A stretch of 64,000 nucleotides of DNA from JAFDZV01 sp035549015. Lineage in GTDB: Bacteria > Bacteroidota > Ignavibacteria > OLB7. Made by a program: the position numbers and the translations under genes. Below the pieces are notes generated by a model that searched no databases, was not told where the DNA came from, and saw only the letters and a list, made by a program, of their open reading frames with translations. The number at the start of each line of letters is the position of its first letter. Position 1 is the first letter of the stretch. Of this stretch, positions 45,550 through 56,164 are shown in pieces. The stretch spans positions 1 to 64,000 of the forward strand of contig DASZRW010000014.1 of assembly GCA_035549015.1 (NCBI GenBank), written 5' to 3'.

Positions 45550-48500
45550 ATGGATGCAAGCGAACAGAGGTATCTGATCACGGGTCGCGTGATCGGTTCA
45601 CAGACGCGGCTCGGCATTGCAGGGCTTCACGTCGAGGCCTGGGACAGGGACCACGTTATCGATGATGCCATCGGGAGCAGCCTCACGGATACTTCCGGAA
45701 ATTTCCAGATCGGATTCACTCAGGATCTCTTCGGTGAGAAGGCTCCCTCCATCTTCTTCAAGGTCTACTCGCGCGATACGGTCCTGGCGGACACGGAACG
45801 ATCCACGACGTGGAACGCCGCGAACGGTGATGCGCCCGTGGAGATCACCGTGGCATGGTACGTGCCGCAGGCAAAGGGCCAGTCCAATCCCGGATGCGAC
45901 CAGAGCAGCGAGACCAGCTACACGGTAAGCGGGAGTGTGCTGAGCCCGGACAGCGCCAGCGTTGGCGGGCTGCACGTGCAGATCGTGGACAAGGGCATCG
46001 GGGAGGACTTCGTGTTCGTGGATGTAGTTACGGACCCATGCGGCAACTACACCGGCACGTTCGGTGCGTCCATCGTTGCGGCGCGCGGCAAGCAGCGCCC
46101 GGACGTGCAGGCACGGGCCTACTCCAACGGAACGTTCGTGGGCGCATCCGAGGTGCGGTACAATGCCTCGGGAGTCGAGACGCTGGACGTTATCCTCGAG
46201 AAGAACCAGACCGCACTCCCGAGCGAGCACCAGGCGCTCACGAGTTCGCTGGCGAGACACTTCGCCGGATCGCTTGCCACGCTTCGGGAGGACGACAACC
46301 AGCAGGACATCACCTATCTCGCGAACAAGAGCGGCTGGGATGCGCGTGCGGTTGCGATGGCCTCGCTTGCACAGCAGTTCAGCAACAACTCCGTTGTCAA
46401 TGCCGGCGACGTGCCCATCGACGCCGCGTACTTCTATGCGCTGTTCCGCGCCGGCCTGCCGGCCAACGAGAACAAGCTCTACCACACGGACGCGACCACG
46501 CTCCGCACGATCTGGGAACAGGCGCGGGGGCAGGGAATCATCACGCAGGTTCAGGCCGATACCGTGGACACCGTGCTGACGAGGTTCCACGATCTCTGCG
46601 CGAAGAAGCTCCTCACCGCCGGCCCCCTTGTCGGCATCTCGAGCGTGAACAGCCTGCTGGATGCCTCCTCGCTCTCTACCGGCCAGAAGACACAGTTCGC
46701 CACGCTGTACGCGGACCATCGCGACGACATGGATGCGTTGTGGAATGCGGTACGCACCACCATGGGCGATTCCGTTGCCACGCGACTGCAGCTGGACGGC
46801 AAGCTGGCCTACCTGACGGTCAACAACGGGCCGTTGATCTCCGCGCTGCATGGCGCAGTGGCTGGAGGGCTTACCGATCCGTTGCAGCTTGCCAGCGCGG
46901 GATTCCACCGTTCCGATCGCTGGAGCCAGATAATCACCGGCGGCATTCAGATCCCCAACGAGATCCCCGGCTCCACCGACGCGGAGAAGCATCTGAACTA
47001 TGCTGACTATCTCGCCGCGCAGGTCAGGCTGAGCTATCCAACGGCATGCGTGGCGGAGATGGTGCAGAGCGGGGTGCTTCCGGTGAACTCGCCCGCCCAG
47101 GTGCACCAGTTCCTGACAGACCACCAGGGGAGCTTCGAGATCGGGGTGAACCCGATCGACCAGTATCTCTCGCTCAACAATGTCTCGCTGGATCCCGCCA
47201 CCACAACGGAGGTGAAGCGGCTTTCGCGCGTCTACCAGATGACCACGGACGACGGCGCCATGGGCGTACTGCTCGGCAACGGTCTGGATGCCGCCGCCCA
47301 TGTCGTGCAGTTCGACCGGGACAATTTCGTTGCAACCTACGGCGGCGACCTGGGCGGCGACGACGCCGCAGGAGCGATCCACGATCGCTCGGTACAGATC
47401 CACAACACCGTGCTCAACCTCACGATGAGCTACCTGACGGCGAAGACGGCGGTCCCCATCGGCACGCCGCCGATGGAGCAGGACACGCTGGACTCCGATT
47501 CCGCGCGCCAGGTGCTGCAGCCGGCGCCGAAGGGGCCGATCGATCTCCCGCAGACGCATGCGATGCATTCGATGGCGAAGACCGGAGGCGGCTCTCCGCC
47601 TGCCCTGGCGGCGTATGGTACACTGGAGTCCATCTTCGGCAACATGGATTTCTGTGCGTGCGATCATTGCCGTTCGGTTCTCTCCCCCGCCGCATATCTG
47701 GTGGATCTGCTCCACTTCGTCGACAACACCGCGCCTCCCGGCGGCAGCGCCAATCCGCTCACGGCGCTGCTTGCGCGCCGCCCGGACATCGAGTATCTGC
47801 CGCTCACCTGCGAGAACACGAACACGGCACTCCCGTACATCGACGTGGTGAACGAGACGCTGGAATATTACATCACCAATGCAAGCCCGCTCTCGCTGCA
47901 GAACTATGTGGGGCATGATACCGGCACGAGCCAGTCCGAGGATCTGCTGGCGAGCCCGAGGTTCGTGATCGACGCAGCCTACACCACGCTGCTGAACCAG
48001 AACTTCCCGATGCCGCTGCCGTTCCACCAGCCGCTGGAGAATCTGCGCAGGCATTTCGAGAAGTTCGAAGTGGCGCTGCCGCTTGCGCTGGAACGCCTGC
48101 GGACGCACAACAACCTGGAGCGGGGCGGCGCCACGTTCGGCTGGCGCGATATCATGATGGAGGAGGTCCGGCTCTCCCGCGCGGAGAACAAGGTACTCAC
48201 GGACTCCACCGGCGTACCGCTCTGGAGCCTTTATGGATTCCCGACCAACACGATCGACAGCAATGTCATTGCGGGCATACCCAATGTCCAGCAGGGCATC
48301 GCCAATGCGAAGGCGTTCTGCCGCCGCGTGGGGATTACCTATGAGGAGCTTGCGGCGGTGCTGCGGACGCGCTTCATCAACCCCAACTGCGACCTGATCC
48401 CGAAGGTGGAGCGCCTTGGCGTGAGCTTCGTGACGCTTGCGCAGTTGAAGGCCGGCCCACTGGCCGGCGGGATCAGCGCGGCACAGTTCAATGCGATGCT

Positions 48501-51500
48501 CCCAACGGGAGCCGGCACGCTGGACCCGGCCGAGTACGGCGGCAACATCGCGAACTGGGTGACCGACAACACCAACTACGCCCGCATCATGGGGCTGATT
48601 ACGTTGACGGACACCACCAACAACGCGGATCCATGCAGCTTCGACACGATCGAGCTCCGCTTCGCAACCCCGATGGCGAACGTGAACGATACCTCCACCC
48701 GTCTGACGGCGGTGGAGTACTTCCGCCTGATGCGCTTCATCCGGTTGTGGAAGAAACTCGGATGGACCATCGAGCAGACCGATGCCGCGATCTGCGCGCT
48801 CTTCAACACCAACCTGGCCTCGCTGCAGTCCACGGACATCGACACGAAGGGGAAGCTGGACACCGGCTTTCTGACGCTCCTCCCGCGGCTGGGAGTGGTG
48901 ATCCGCATCCTGCGCACGCTGAACCTGAGGGTGGAACGCGACCTGACATCGGTGCTGGCCACGTGGTCCGACATCGGCACGCACGGCCCCACGGCGCTCT
49001 ACCGCCAGATGTTCCTGAACCCGACCATCCTGAGCCAGGATGCGGTATTCGCGGATAACGGCTTCGGCGAGTTCCTGCAGAACAACGCGATCAAGCTGTT
49101 CGATCATGCCGAGTCCCTTCGCGCAGCATTCAACATCACCGCCGACGAGTACGACCGGATCGTGACCGCGCTGGGCTACAACGCGAATACGGTGCTGAAC
49201 ATCGCGAACATCAGCGCGCTGTTCCGCAGGGCATATCTGGCGCGCGCCCTGCGTATCAGTGTGCAGGAACTGTTGCTGATGATCGGCCTCACCGGCCTCG
49301 ACCCGTTTGCCGCGCCGGACCCGACCGCCCCGGCAACGCTTCTGCTGGCAAGCCTGCTGCAGGACATGCGCGACATGGGGCTGAAGTCCGCCTCGGCACT
49401 CTACCTTGTCTGGAACCAGGATCTGAGCGGCCAGTCCGCCCCGACTGCCGCGCAGACGAACGAGTTCGCTCGCGTGCTGCGCGATGACTTCATCAAGATC
49501 GGCAACGAGTTCGGCATCGTTGACGATCCCACCGGCGAGATCGCACGCTCCAGAATGACACTGGTGTACGGCACGGCGGCAACGGACTTCTTCTTCGGCC
49601 TGCTCAACGAGACGTTCGTCTCCAGCGCATCCTACAGCCACTATGCCTCCTCGTTCGGCACGGCACTTGCCTCGGCGGTGGCAACGGCCGGCGGCACCTA
49701 CGGGTCGCCCGCCGTTGCGCGCGTTGGATACGACGACTTCCGCAAGGTGGTGACATTCACCGGCATCCTGGACATCGCGACGCGCAATGCCATCAAGGCC
49801 GTGGTGAATGCGGCGACCGTTATCGCGGAAGCAACTGCAGACGGGCAGCTTGGGACTCTGCAGGCGCAGTTCCCGCCGGCCATCGATGCGCTCTTCACGG
49901 CGAACGACAAGGTGGTGACGCCGTTCTTCGCGCGCTATCCGGAACTGCTTCCACTCTATCAGGCATTCCTCGCCTCGCCCGATCCCGTGGAGACGAAGCG
50001 GAGCACGTTGCTGGCGAACTTTCTTCCGGCGCTCGTAAGCGGGCGCAAGACGCTGCAGGCCCTGCAACGCCTTGCCGATGCCGCGCAGACCGAACGCGCA
50101 TTCGCCGAGAAGGTGGCCAACCCCACGGTTGTGAGCACCGGCCTGAATGCCGTTGCCAACGCATCGGCACCGGCGGTGAGCGACCTGCTTGCGCTGGAGA
50201 CTCCCGGCCTGCTTGCGAAGTTCTACGATGGGAACACGGTTGCCGGAGGCGTTCCGCACGCTCCCCTCGTTGCCGGCAACCTGGTCTACGCAGCAGCCAC
50301 GAGCAACACGCTGCCGGCGAACGGCACCAACCCGGGCAACCCGATCTGCGGCGTCTGGAGCGGATACGTGGAGGCGCCGGAGAACGGACTGTACAACATC
50401 TACATCGACGCCGAGGCGCAATCCACCGTCACCGTCAGCTTCGGCGGAAGCAGCATGCCCCTTACACAGGTGGGCACCACCTGGCACAACACCAGCGCCA
50501 TCACGTTGAAGGCCGGAACGCTCTATGCAGTCTCCGTCACGGTGGAGAAGGTGCAGAACACGGTTCGCATACAGTGGCAGACGGCGGGCAGGGGGCTTGC
50601 GCCGATCGCCACGCGCCTGCTCTATCCGGACAACCTGATGAGCGCGGGGCATGACTCCTATGTGCGATTCCTGAAGGGAGCGATGCTTGCGGCCACGTTG
50701 AACCTGACGGCCTCCGAGGTTACGCGCCCGCAGCTCGCCAATGTCTGCTGGCTCAACGCACTCCCCGTCACCGGGAACGCCAACACTCCGTCGGCACTGG
50801 TAGCCCCTCTGCACGAGGTACTGGACCATGCGCGGATGAAGGCGGCAATCGCACCGGACGATGAATCGCTCCTCACGATACTGAACAATCCTGCGGCGGC
50901 AACGGCGAATGCCAACAGCCTGCTCTACGTGCTTACCGGCTGGGACGCGGCGTCGTTCGCCGCTCTGGAGCCGGTGATCTCCGGCGGTGCGCTCACCTCC
51001 AGCCCGATATCGCCGGTGGTCTTCCGCAGGTATTACGATGCCATGACCGTAGTGCTGAAGATGGGCATCGCGTCGGCGGCACTGATCGCGGCCACCACGA
51101 ACGAGCCCACGGCAACGATGGTACGCGACCTTCAGGCAGCCCTGCGGGCGCGCTATGCCCTGGACGACTGGCGCTCCCTGGTTCAGCCGATCAGCGACCA
51201 GATGCGCTCGCTGCAGCGCGATGCGCTGGTGGCCTACATCCTGCACCAGTTGCGCAACAACCCGAGCACGCAGAAGATCGATACGCCCGAGAAGCTGTTC
51301 GAGTACTTCCTCATGGATGTGGAGATGGAGCCCTGCATGCAGACCTCGCGCATCCGCCATGCCCTTTCCTCCGTGCAGCTCTTCGTGGAACGATGCGTGA
51401 TGAACCTGGAACCGACGGTCTCGCCGGCGGCGATCAACGCCACGCAGTGGGAATGGATGAAGCGCTACCGCGTGTGGGAGGCCAACCGCAAGGTGTTCCT

Positions 51501-52797
51501 CTACCCGGAGAACTGGCTGGAGCCGGAACTGCGCGACGACAAGTCGCCGTTCTTCAAGGAGATCGAGAGCGAGCTGTTGCAGAGCGACATCACCGAGGAG
51601 ACCGCGTCGGTGGCACTGCTCAACTACCTGGCGAAGCTGGAGGAGGTTGCGAAGCTGGAGCCGGTGGCGATCTTCCACCAACCGGACACGCACGTGCATC
51701 CGGGGGAGGTGAACCACGTGATTGCGCGCACGCCGGGGGCGCAGCGCAAGTACTACTATCGCCGCCGCGAGTATGGGTACTGGACTCCGTGGGAGCTTGT
51801 GAAGCTCGATATCGAGGACAACCCTGTAGTGCCGGTGATCTGGGGTAAGCGCCTGCTCCTGTTCTGGCTCCGGATCCTGAAGCGCGGGAACGTGGACCCG
51901 GCATCCATCCCGACGTCGAACAACACCTCCACGGTCGGCAACATGTCCATGAGCCAGCTCACGGGCGAGGCGAAGACCAGCGCGAAGGCGAACGGGAAGA
52001 TGACGGTGCAGGCAATTCTCTGCTGGAGCGAGTATCACAACGGGAAGTGGCAGCAGACGAAGACGTCCGACCCGGACAATCCCGTCACGGTGGGAACGCA
52101 CGACGCCGGTGGAACACTCGCCTTCAAACGCTCGGATCTCGACATCTCGACGCGGGAGGAGGGGGACACGCTGCGCGTGGAGATCACCAGCGCCGGCAGC
52201 TCCATCAGCTGCGACGGCTCGGTCAGCTGGATCTTCTACAACACGCACAGCCTCCCGCAGTTCGATACGAACTTCACTCCGGTGTGCAGCGTCATACTGC
52301 GCGACCGCTGGTTTACCGGCAACCTGGGGAACGACTTCTCGCTCACGTACGTCTCCGCAGGCGGTTCACCGTCGATCACGCGGCAGATTCTCTCGCCGGC
52401 CCTTCCGTACAAATACGTGTGGCCGATGCATCCGGTCTCCGACGTATGGGAGTCACCGATGTTCTACTACGACAGCCGCCATGCGTTCTATGTAACCACC
52501 GCGCACCATCAGGTACCGATACCGGTCTATTCCGGCATCGTATTCGGCACGGCCACGTCCCGTTCCGGCAGTTCACTGCCGCCGATCGTCCTGGCCGGCA
52601 ACCCTGGCCCTGCAATTCAGGTGAGCCCATGGGTCAACGGCGGAGGTGTCTCGCTGGGAACCCCTGCCGGCTCCATGAACGCCGTGCAGCAGTTCGTCAC
52701 GGAGGATGCCAATATCCACCAGGGTATCGGCTCCACGGTTCAGGTTACGTTCGGAAGTCGCAACATCGGCGCGGCCGGTTCCATGCCGCACGCGTAG
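45550..52797 (+). CDS. Tc toxin TcA subunit, N-terminal part, cluster 2 (A1; YenA1/TccA-like)
   Basis: This 2415-residue paralogue of the cluster 1 A1 protein has two N-terminal immunoglobulin/transthyretin-like domains instead of one: residues about 5-105 (ITGRVIGSQTRLGIAGLHV) and 118-220 (VSGSVLSPDSASVGGLHVQ). The helical shell with VRP1 motif (CDHCRSVLSPAAYLVDLLHF, about 703), a PA14-like domain (about 1550-1680) and the neuraminidase-like region follow. AAGGAC is placed before the ATG as in cluster 1. The gap to the A2 gene is again exactly 37 nt. Some stretches are identical to cluster 1 at DNA level (77 bp at 51748-51824), while other parts have diverged. Confidence 0.92.
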   Translation: MDASEQRYLITGRVIGSQTRLGIAGLHVEAWDRDHVIDDAIGSSLTDTSGNFQIGFTQDLFGEKAPSIFFKVYSRDTVLADTERSTTWNAANGDAPVEITVAWYVPQAKGQSNPGCDQSSETSYTVSGSVLSPDSASVGGLHVQIVDKGIGEDFVFVDVVTDPCGNYTGTFGASIVAARGKQRPDVQARAYSNGTFVGASEVRYNASGVETLDVILEKNQTALPSEHQALTSSLARHFAGSLATLREDDNQQDITYLANKSGWDARAVAMASLAQQFSNNSVVNAGDVPIDAAYFYALFRAGLPANENKLYHTDATTLRTIWEQARGQGIITQVQADTVDTVLTRFHDLCAKKLLTAGPLVGISSVNSLLDASSLSTGQKTQFATLYADHRDDMDALWNAVRTTMGDSVATRLQLDGKLAYLTVNNGPLISALHGAVAGGLTDPLQLASAGFHRSDRWSQIITGGIQIPNEIPGSTDAEKHLNYADYLAAQVRLSYPTACVAEMVQSGVLPVNSPAQVHQFLTDHQGSFEIGVNPIDQYLSLNNVSLDPATTTEVKRLSRVYQMTTDDGAMGVLLGNGLDAAAHVVQFDRDNFVATYGGDLGGDDAAGAIHDRSVQIHNTVLNLTMSYLTAKTAVPIGTPPMEQDTLDSDSARQVLQPAPKGPIDLPQTHAMHSMAKTGGGSPPALAAYGTLESIFGNMDFCACDHCRSVLSPAAYLVDLLHFVDNTAPPGGSANPLTALLARRPDIEYLPLTCENTNTALPYIDVVNETLEYYITNASPLSLQNYVGHDTGTSQSEDLLASPRFVIDAAYTTLLNQNFPMPLPFHQPLENLRRHFEKFEVALPLALERLRTHNNLERGGATFGWRDIMMEEVRLSRAENKVLTDSTGVPLWSLYGFPTNTIDSNVIAGIPNVQQGIANAKAFCRRVGITYEELAAVLRTRFINPNCDLIPKVERLGVSFVTLAQLKAGPLAGGISAAQFNAMLPTGAGTLDPAEYGGNIANWVTDNTNYARIMGLITLTDTTNNADPCSFDTIELRFATPMANVNDTSTRLTAVEYFRLMRFIRLWKKLGWTIEQTDAAICALFNTNLASLQSTDIDTKGKLDTGFLTLLPRLGVVIRILRTLNLRVERDLTSVLATWSDIGTHGPTALYRQMFLNPTILSQDAVFADNGFGEFLQNNAIKLFDHAESLRAAFNITADEYDRIVTALGYNANTVLNIANISALFRRAYLARALRISVQELLLMIGLTGLDPFAAPDPTAPATLLLASLLQDMRDMGLKSASALYLVWNQDLSGQSAPTAAQTNEFARVLRDDFIKIGNEFGIVDDPTGEIARSRMTLVYGTAATDFFFGLLNETFVSSASYSHYASSFGTALASAVATAGGTYGSPAVARVGYDDFRKVVTFTGILDIATRNAIKAVVNAATVIAEATADGQLGTLQAQFPPAIDALFTANDKVVTPFFARYPELLPLYQAFLASPDPVETKRSTLLANFLPALVSGRKTLQALQRLADAAQTERAFAEKVANPTVVSTGLNAVANASAPAVSDLLALETPGLLAKFYDGNTVAGGVPHAPLVAGNLVYAAATSNTLPANGTNPGNPICGVWSGYVEAPENGLYNIYIDAEAQSTVTVSFGGSSMPLTQVGTTWHNTSAITLKAGTLYAVSVTVEKVQNTVRIQWQTAGRGLAPIATRLLYPDNLMSAGHDSYVRFLKGAMLAATLNLTASEVTRPQLANVCWLNALPVTGNANTPSALVAPLHEVLDHARMKAAIAPDDESLLTILNNPAAATANANSLLYVLTGWDAASFAALEPVISGGALTSSPISPVVFRRYYDAMTVVLKMGIASAALIAATTNEPTATMVRDLQAALRARYALDDWRSLVQPISDQMRSLQRDALVAYILHQLRNNPSTQKIDTPEKLFEYFLMDVEMEPCMQTSRIRHALSSVQLFVERCVMNLEPTVSPAAINATQWEWMKRYRVWEANRKVFLYPENWLEPELRDDKSPFFKEIESELLQSDITEETASVALLNYLAKLEEVAKLEPVAIFHQPDTHVHPGEVNHVIARTPGAQRKYYYRRREYGYWTPWELVKLDIEDNPVVPVIWGKRLLLFWLRILKRGNVDPASIPTSNNTSTVGNMSMSQLTGEAKTSAKANGKMTVQAILCWSEYHNGKWQQTKTSDPDNPVTVGTHDAGGTLAFKRSDLDISTREEGDTLRVEITSAGSSISCDGSVSWIFYNTHSLPQFDTNFTPVCSVILRDRWFTGNLGNDFSLTYVSAGGSPSITRQILSPALPYKYVWPMHPVSDVWESPMFYYDSRHAFYVTTAHHQVPIPVYSGIVFGTATSRSGSSLPPIVLAGNPGPAIQVSPWVNGGGVSLGTPAGSMNAVQQFVTEDANIHQGIGSTVQVTFGSRNIGAAGSMPHA

Positions 52798-52834
52798 GAT
52801 TCAGCGCAGCCATCACAACACGGAGACACAACAC

Positions 52835-55800
52835 ATGTCAGGTACACCAGCCCCTGCGGGCTATCACAATACCACAACCGCATCGAGTGCGAATCTGGTG
52901 GCGCTGGTCCAAACAGATACGGCGTTCACGTACAACTTCGAGAACTTCTTCCATCCGTTCGTCGGCGAGTTGATCGCCCAACTGAACACGTCCTCGCTGC
53001 GTGCCGCGATGGACCCGGTGTGGCAGGGATCGCTGAAGACCGCGGACCCTGTAACCAATCCATCGCAGGACTTCTTCAACAACCTGTACCACCCGCAGAA
53101 CACCAGTCTGGTTTCGGTGGTGCACTATGCGAAGGAGATCGACACATCCGATCACGGTCCGTACGCCAACTACAACTGGGAGATGTTCTTCCATGCGCCG
53201 TTCACCGTCGCCGTGCATCTGAGCAAGACACAGCGGTTCGCTGAGGCGCAGCGATGGTTCCATTACATCTTCGATCCCACATCCACCGAGAGCGCCCCCG
53301 TGCCGGATCGCTTCTGGAAGTTCATCGGCTTCCGCAACGGGCTGGACTCCAAGGGGATCGACTACCTGCTCGCTCTGCTCAGCGCACCCGGGCCGCTCTC
53401 GCAGTCGGACCTGGCCCGGCGCCAGAGCGTGATCGACGGATATCAGGCAATCCTCAACAAGCCGTTCCAGCCGCATGCGGTTGCGCGAACGCGCCACGTT
53501 GCCTACCAGTATGCCGTGATCATGAAGTATCTGGACAACCTGATCGCATGGGGCGATCAGTTGTTCGCGCAGGACACGGTGGAATCGATCAACGAGGCGA
53601 CGCAGCGCTATGTGCTTGCGGCCAACCTGCTGGGCCCGAAGCCGCAGCAGGTGCCGATGCGCGGATCGGTGCGCCCGAAAACCTTTCACGAGCTGAAGAA
53701 CAGCCTGGACGTGATGGGGAATGCGCTGGTTGATCTCGAAGGGCAGTTCCCCTTCAACCTGGCACCGGCACCGCCGAACGGCGGGGGGAGCCCGCTCTTC
53801 GGGCTGGGAAAAACTCTCTACTTCTGCATCCCGCGCAACGACAAGATGCTCGGCTACTGGGATATCGTTGCGGACCGGCTGTTCAAGATCCGCCATTGCA
53901 TGAACATCAAGGGAGTGGTGCGTCCCCTTGCACTCTTCGATCCGCCGATCGATCCCGGCATGCTGGTGAAGGCGGCCGCTGCCGGCATCGATATCGGCAG
54001 CATCGTCAACGGGCTCAGCCAGCCGGCAAGCCCGGTACGCAGCATGACGCTGATCCAGAAGGCGCTGGAGCTGTGCGGCGAGGTGAAGGCGCTGGGCGGA
54101 GCGCTGCTCTCGGCGATCGAGAAGGGAGATGCCGAGCATCTCTCGCAGATGCGCCAGCGCCACGAGATCCACGTGCAGCAACTCTCGCAGGAGGTGCGCT
54201 ACCTGCAGTGGCAGAATGCACGCGAGGCAACGCAGTCGCTCCTGACAACGCGCCGCACCGCGCTGGAGCGGCTGCACTACTACCAGCGTGTGCTGGGGCT
54301 TCCGGCCGATCCCAACGTACCGGATACGCTGGCGCTGGACCGGCGCATGCTCACCGAGGAGAACTTCGACGAGGCATACGCGGCGCTCGTGGGGCAGTAC
54401 GACAAGCAGCTCACGCTGCAGCAGCTTCCGCAGTTGAACATCGTTGGCGGAACGAATCCCTCCAACCAGTCCGGTGCAAGCGGTTCCGGCGCACTCTATC
54501 TGAACACGAACGAGAACGCCGATCTCAACATCCACTCGCCAGCCGCGATGGGGCTGCATGTGGGCTCGTCCGTTGCGAAGACCATCGCGCCGATCCTTGG
54601 ATTGATCCCGCAGTTCCCGATCCATATCGCATTCTGGGGCCTGGGTGCGGAGATCCAGTTCGGCGGCGAGCAGCTCTCCAAGGCTGCATCGTACGCAGGC
54701 GACATCCTGGAGATCCTCTCCGCGGTGGAGAACCACAAGGCTGCCACCGCCTCGAAGACCGGCTCGTTCCAGCGGCGCGCTGACGACTGGATGCTGCAGT
54801 ACAATCTTGCCGCGCACGAGCTGATGCAGAACGGACGCCAGGTGCTCACCTCGCTCATCGGCGAGCAGATCGCCTACCGCGAGTATCTGAACACCAAGCA
54901 GCAGATCGAGAATTCGCAGGAGGTGGATCAGTTCCTGCACGAGAAGTTCACGAACGAGGATCTCTATCTCTGGATGCAGGGTGAGGTGTCCCGCCTCTAC
55001 TACGAGTACTACCGCTTCGCGTTCGACACCGCACGCAAGGCGGAGCGGACGATGAAGCAGGAACTGATGCGGCCGGAACTGGACTCGCAGGACTTCGTGA
55101 AGTTCAACTACTGGGACGGCGGCCGCAAGGGCCTGCTCTCCGGCGAGGCTCTGCATCTGGATGTGAAGCGAATGGAGATGGCGTATCACGACAACAACAA
55201 GCGCGAGCTGGAGCTCACGCGGCATATATCGCTGCGGCAGCTGGACCCGTTCGCGCTGACAATGCTGCGCGGCACCGGCACGTGCCAGGTGACGATCCCG
55301 GAGTGGCTGTACGATCGCGACTGCCCGGGGCACTACATGCGCCGCATCAAGAGCGTTGCCATTTCGATTCCATCCGTGGCCGGTCCGTACGCAAGCGTGA
55401 ACTGCACACTCTCGCTGCTCCGGAGCAGCATCCGGACCTCCACCATCTCGAACTCCGGCTACGCCCGCACCGGCGCGGACGACAGCCGCTTCACGGACTA
55501 CAGCGGCGGGATGCAATCCATCGTCACCAGCTCCGGCAGCAACGACAGCGGCATGTTCGAGACCAATCTGCGCGACGATCGCTATCTCCCGTTCGAGGGT
55601 GCCGGCGCGATCAGCACATGGAAGCTGGATCTTCCGAAGGACTACAAGGCCTTCGACTACGGCACCATCTCCGACGTGATCATCCACGTGCGCTACACCG
55701 CGCGCCAGGGCGTGGAGCCGGGGCAGGTGAAGACGGCATTGCAAACCCTCTTCGCCAGCACCACTCCCTCCACGTTCGCGCTCGCCTTCAGCCTGCGGAA

Positions 55801-56077
55801 CGACTTCCCGACCGAGTGGGCGGCATACGTAAACGGCGGCCCGTTCGCCGCGACGATCAAGCCGGACTACTTCCCCTACTTCGCGCAGGGACGGACGATC
55901 ACGATCACCAAGGTGGAGATCTATTCGGCCGATGCCACGAAGCATCACACCGTGGCATACGCCAACCCGAGCAACGGCACGGTTACGCTCTCGCTCGCAA
56001 CGGATACCTCCGGCCAGATCGTGCTGACGCCGAGTGCCTCGCAGGTCTACCTGATCGTGCGCTACGCGATCAGCTAG
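52835..56077 (+). CDS. Tc toxin TcA subunit, C-terminal part with TcB-binding domain, cluster 2 (A2; YenA2/TccB-like)
   Basis: The 1080-residue paralogue of the cluster 1 A2 protein has the same order: NFFHPFVGELI start, long helical channel region, a hydrophobic segment ILGLIPQFPIHIAFWGLG (about 600), and the TcB-binding domain with EWLYDRDCPGHYMRRIKS and GPYASVNCTLSLL. It starts at MSGTPAPAG after GGAGACAC; an open extension upstream overlaps the previous gene and was rejected. It completes the second split TcA. A strong terminator follows, and the chitinase gene beyond is convergent, so it is not in the operon. Confidence 0.92.
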   Translation: MSGTPAPAGYHNTTTASSANLVALVQTDTAFTYNFENFFHPFVGELIAQLNTSSLRAAMDPVWQGSLKTADPVTNPSQDFFNNLYHPQNTSLVSVVHYAKEIDTSDHGPYANYNWEMFFHAPFTVAVHLSKTQRFAEAQRWFHYIFDPTSTESAPVPDRFWKFIGFRNGLDSKGIDYLLALLSAPGPLSQSDLARRQSVIDGYQAILNKPFQPHAVARTRHVAYQYAVIMKYLDNLIAWGDQLFAQDTVESINEATQRYVLAANLLGPKPQQVPMRGSVRPKTFHELKNSLDVMGNALVDLEGQFPFNLAPAPPNGGGSPLFGLGKTLYFCIPRNDKMLGYWDIVADRLFKIRHCMNIKGVVRPLALFDPPIDPGMLVKAAAAGIDIGSIVNGLSQPASPVRSMTLIQKALELCGEVKALGGALLSAIEKGDAEHLSQMRQRHEIHVQQLSQEVRYLQWQNAREATQSLLTTRRTALERLHYYQRVLGLPADPNVPDTLALDRRMLTEENFDEAYAALVGQYDKQLTLQQLPQLNIVGGTNPSNQSGASGSGALYLNTNENADLNIHSPAAMGLHVGSSVAKTIAPILGLIPQFPIHIAFWGLGAEIQFGGEQLSKAASYAGDILEILSAVENHKAATASKTGSFQRRADDWMLQYNLAAHELMQNGRQVLTSLIGEQIAYREYLNTKQQIENSQEVDQFLHEKFTNEDLYLWMQGEVSRLYYEYYRFAFDTARKAERTMKQELMRPELDSQDFVKFNYWDGGRKGLLSGEALHLDVKRMEMAYHDNNKRELELTRHISLRQLDPFALTMLRGTGTCQVTIPEWLYDRDCPGHYMRRIKSVAISIPSVAGPYASVNCTLSLLRSSIRTSTISNSGYARTGADDSRFTDYSGGMQSIVTSSGSNDSGMFETNLRDDRYLPFEGAGAISTWKLDLPKDYKAFDYGTISDVIIHVRYTARQGVEPGQVKTALQTLFASTTPSTFALAFSLRNDFPTEWAAYVNGGPFAATIKPDYFPYFAQGRTITITKVEIYSADATKHHTVAYANPSNGTVTLSLATDTSGQIVLTPSASQVYLIVRYAIS

Positions 56078-56102
56078 GGCAGGCGATGCGATACGATGCA
56101 TG

Positions 56103-56130
56103 CGGCGCCCCGGAGTGATCCGGGGCGCCG
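56103..56130 (+). terminator. Intrinsic terminator of Tc cluster 2
   Basis: A perfect 12-bp GC-rich stem (CGGCGCCCCGGA and complement) with a 4-nt loop, 26 nt beyond the last Tc gene, is followed by GCGTTTA. Confidence 0.7.
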
Positions 56131-56164
56131 GCGTTTACGGGATCGCGGCTCTCCACACCGGCAA

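Noticed and set aside
45598..52248. Continuous 2216-codon open frame on the minus strand
   Set aside because: It is antisense to the cluster 2 TcA gene. High-GC codon use leaves the opposite frame free of stops, the product is Arg/Val/His-rich without domains, and the plus strand has clear homology-type motifs.
52838..56101. 1087-codon open frame on the minus strand
   Set aside because: It is antisense to the cluster 2 A2 gene; no domain pattern.
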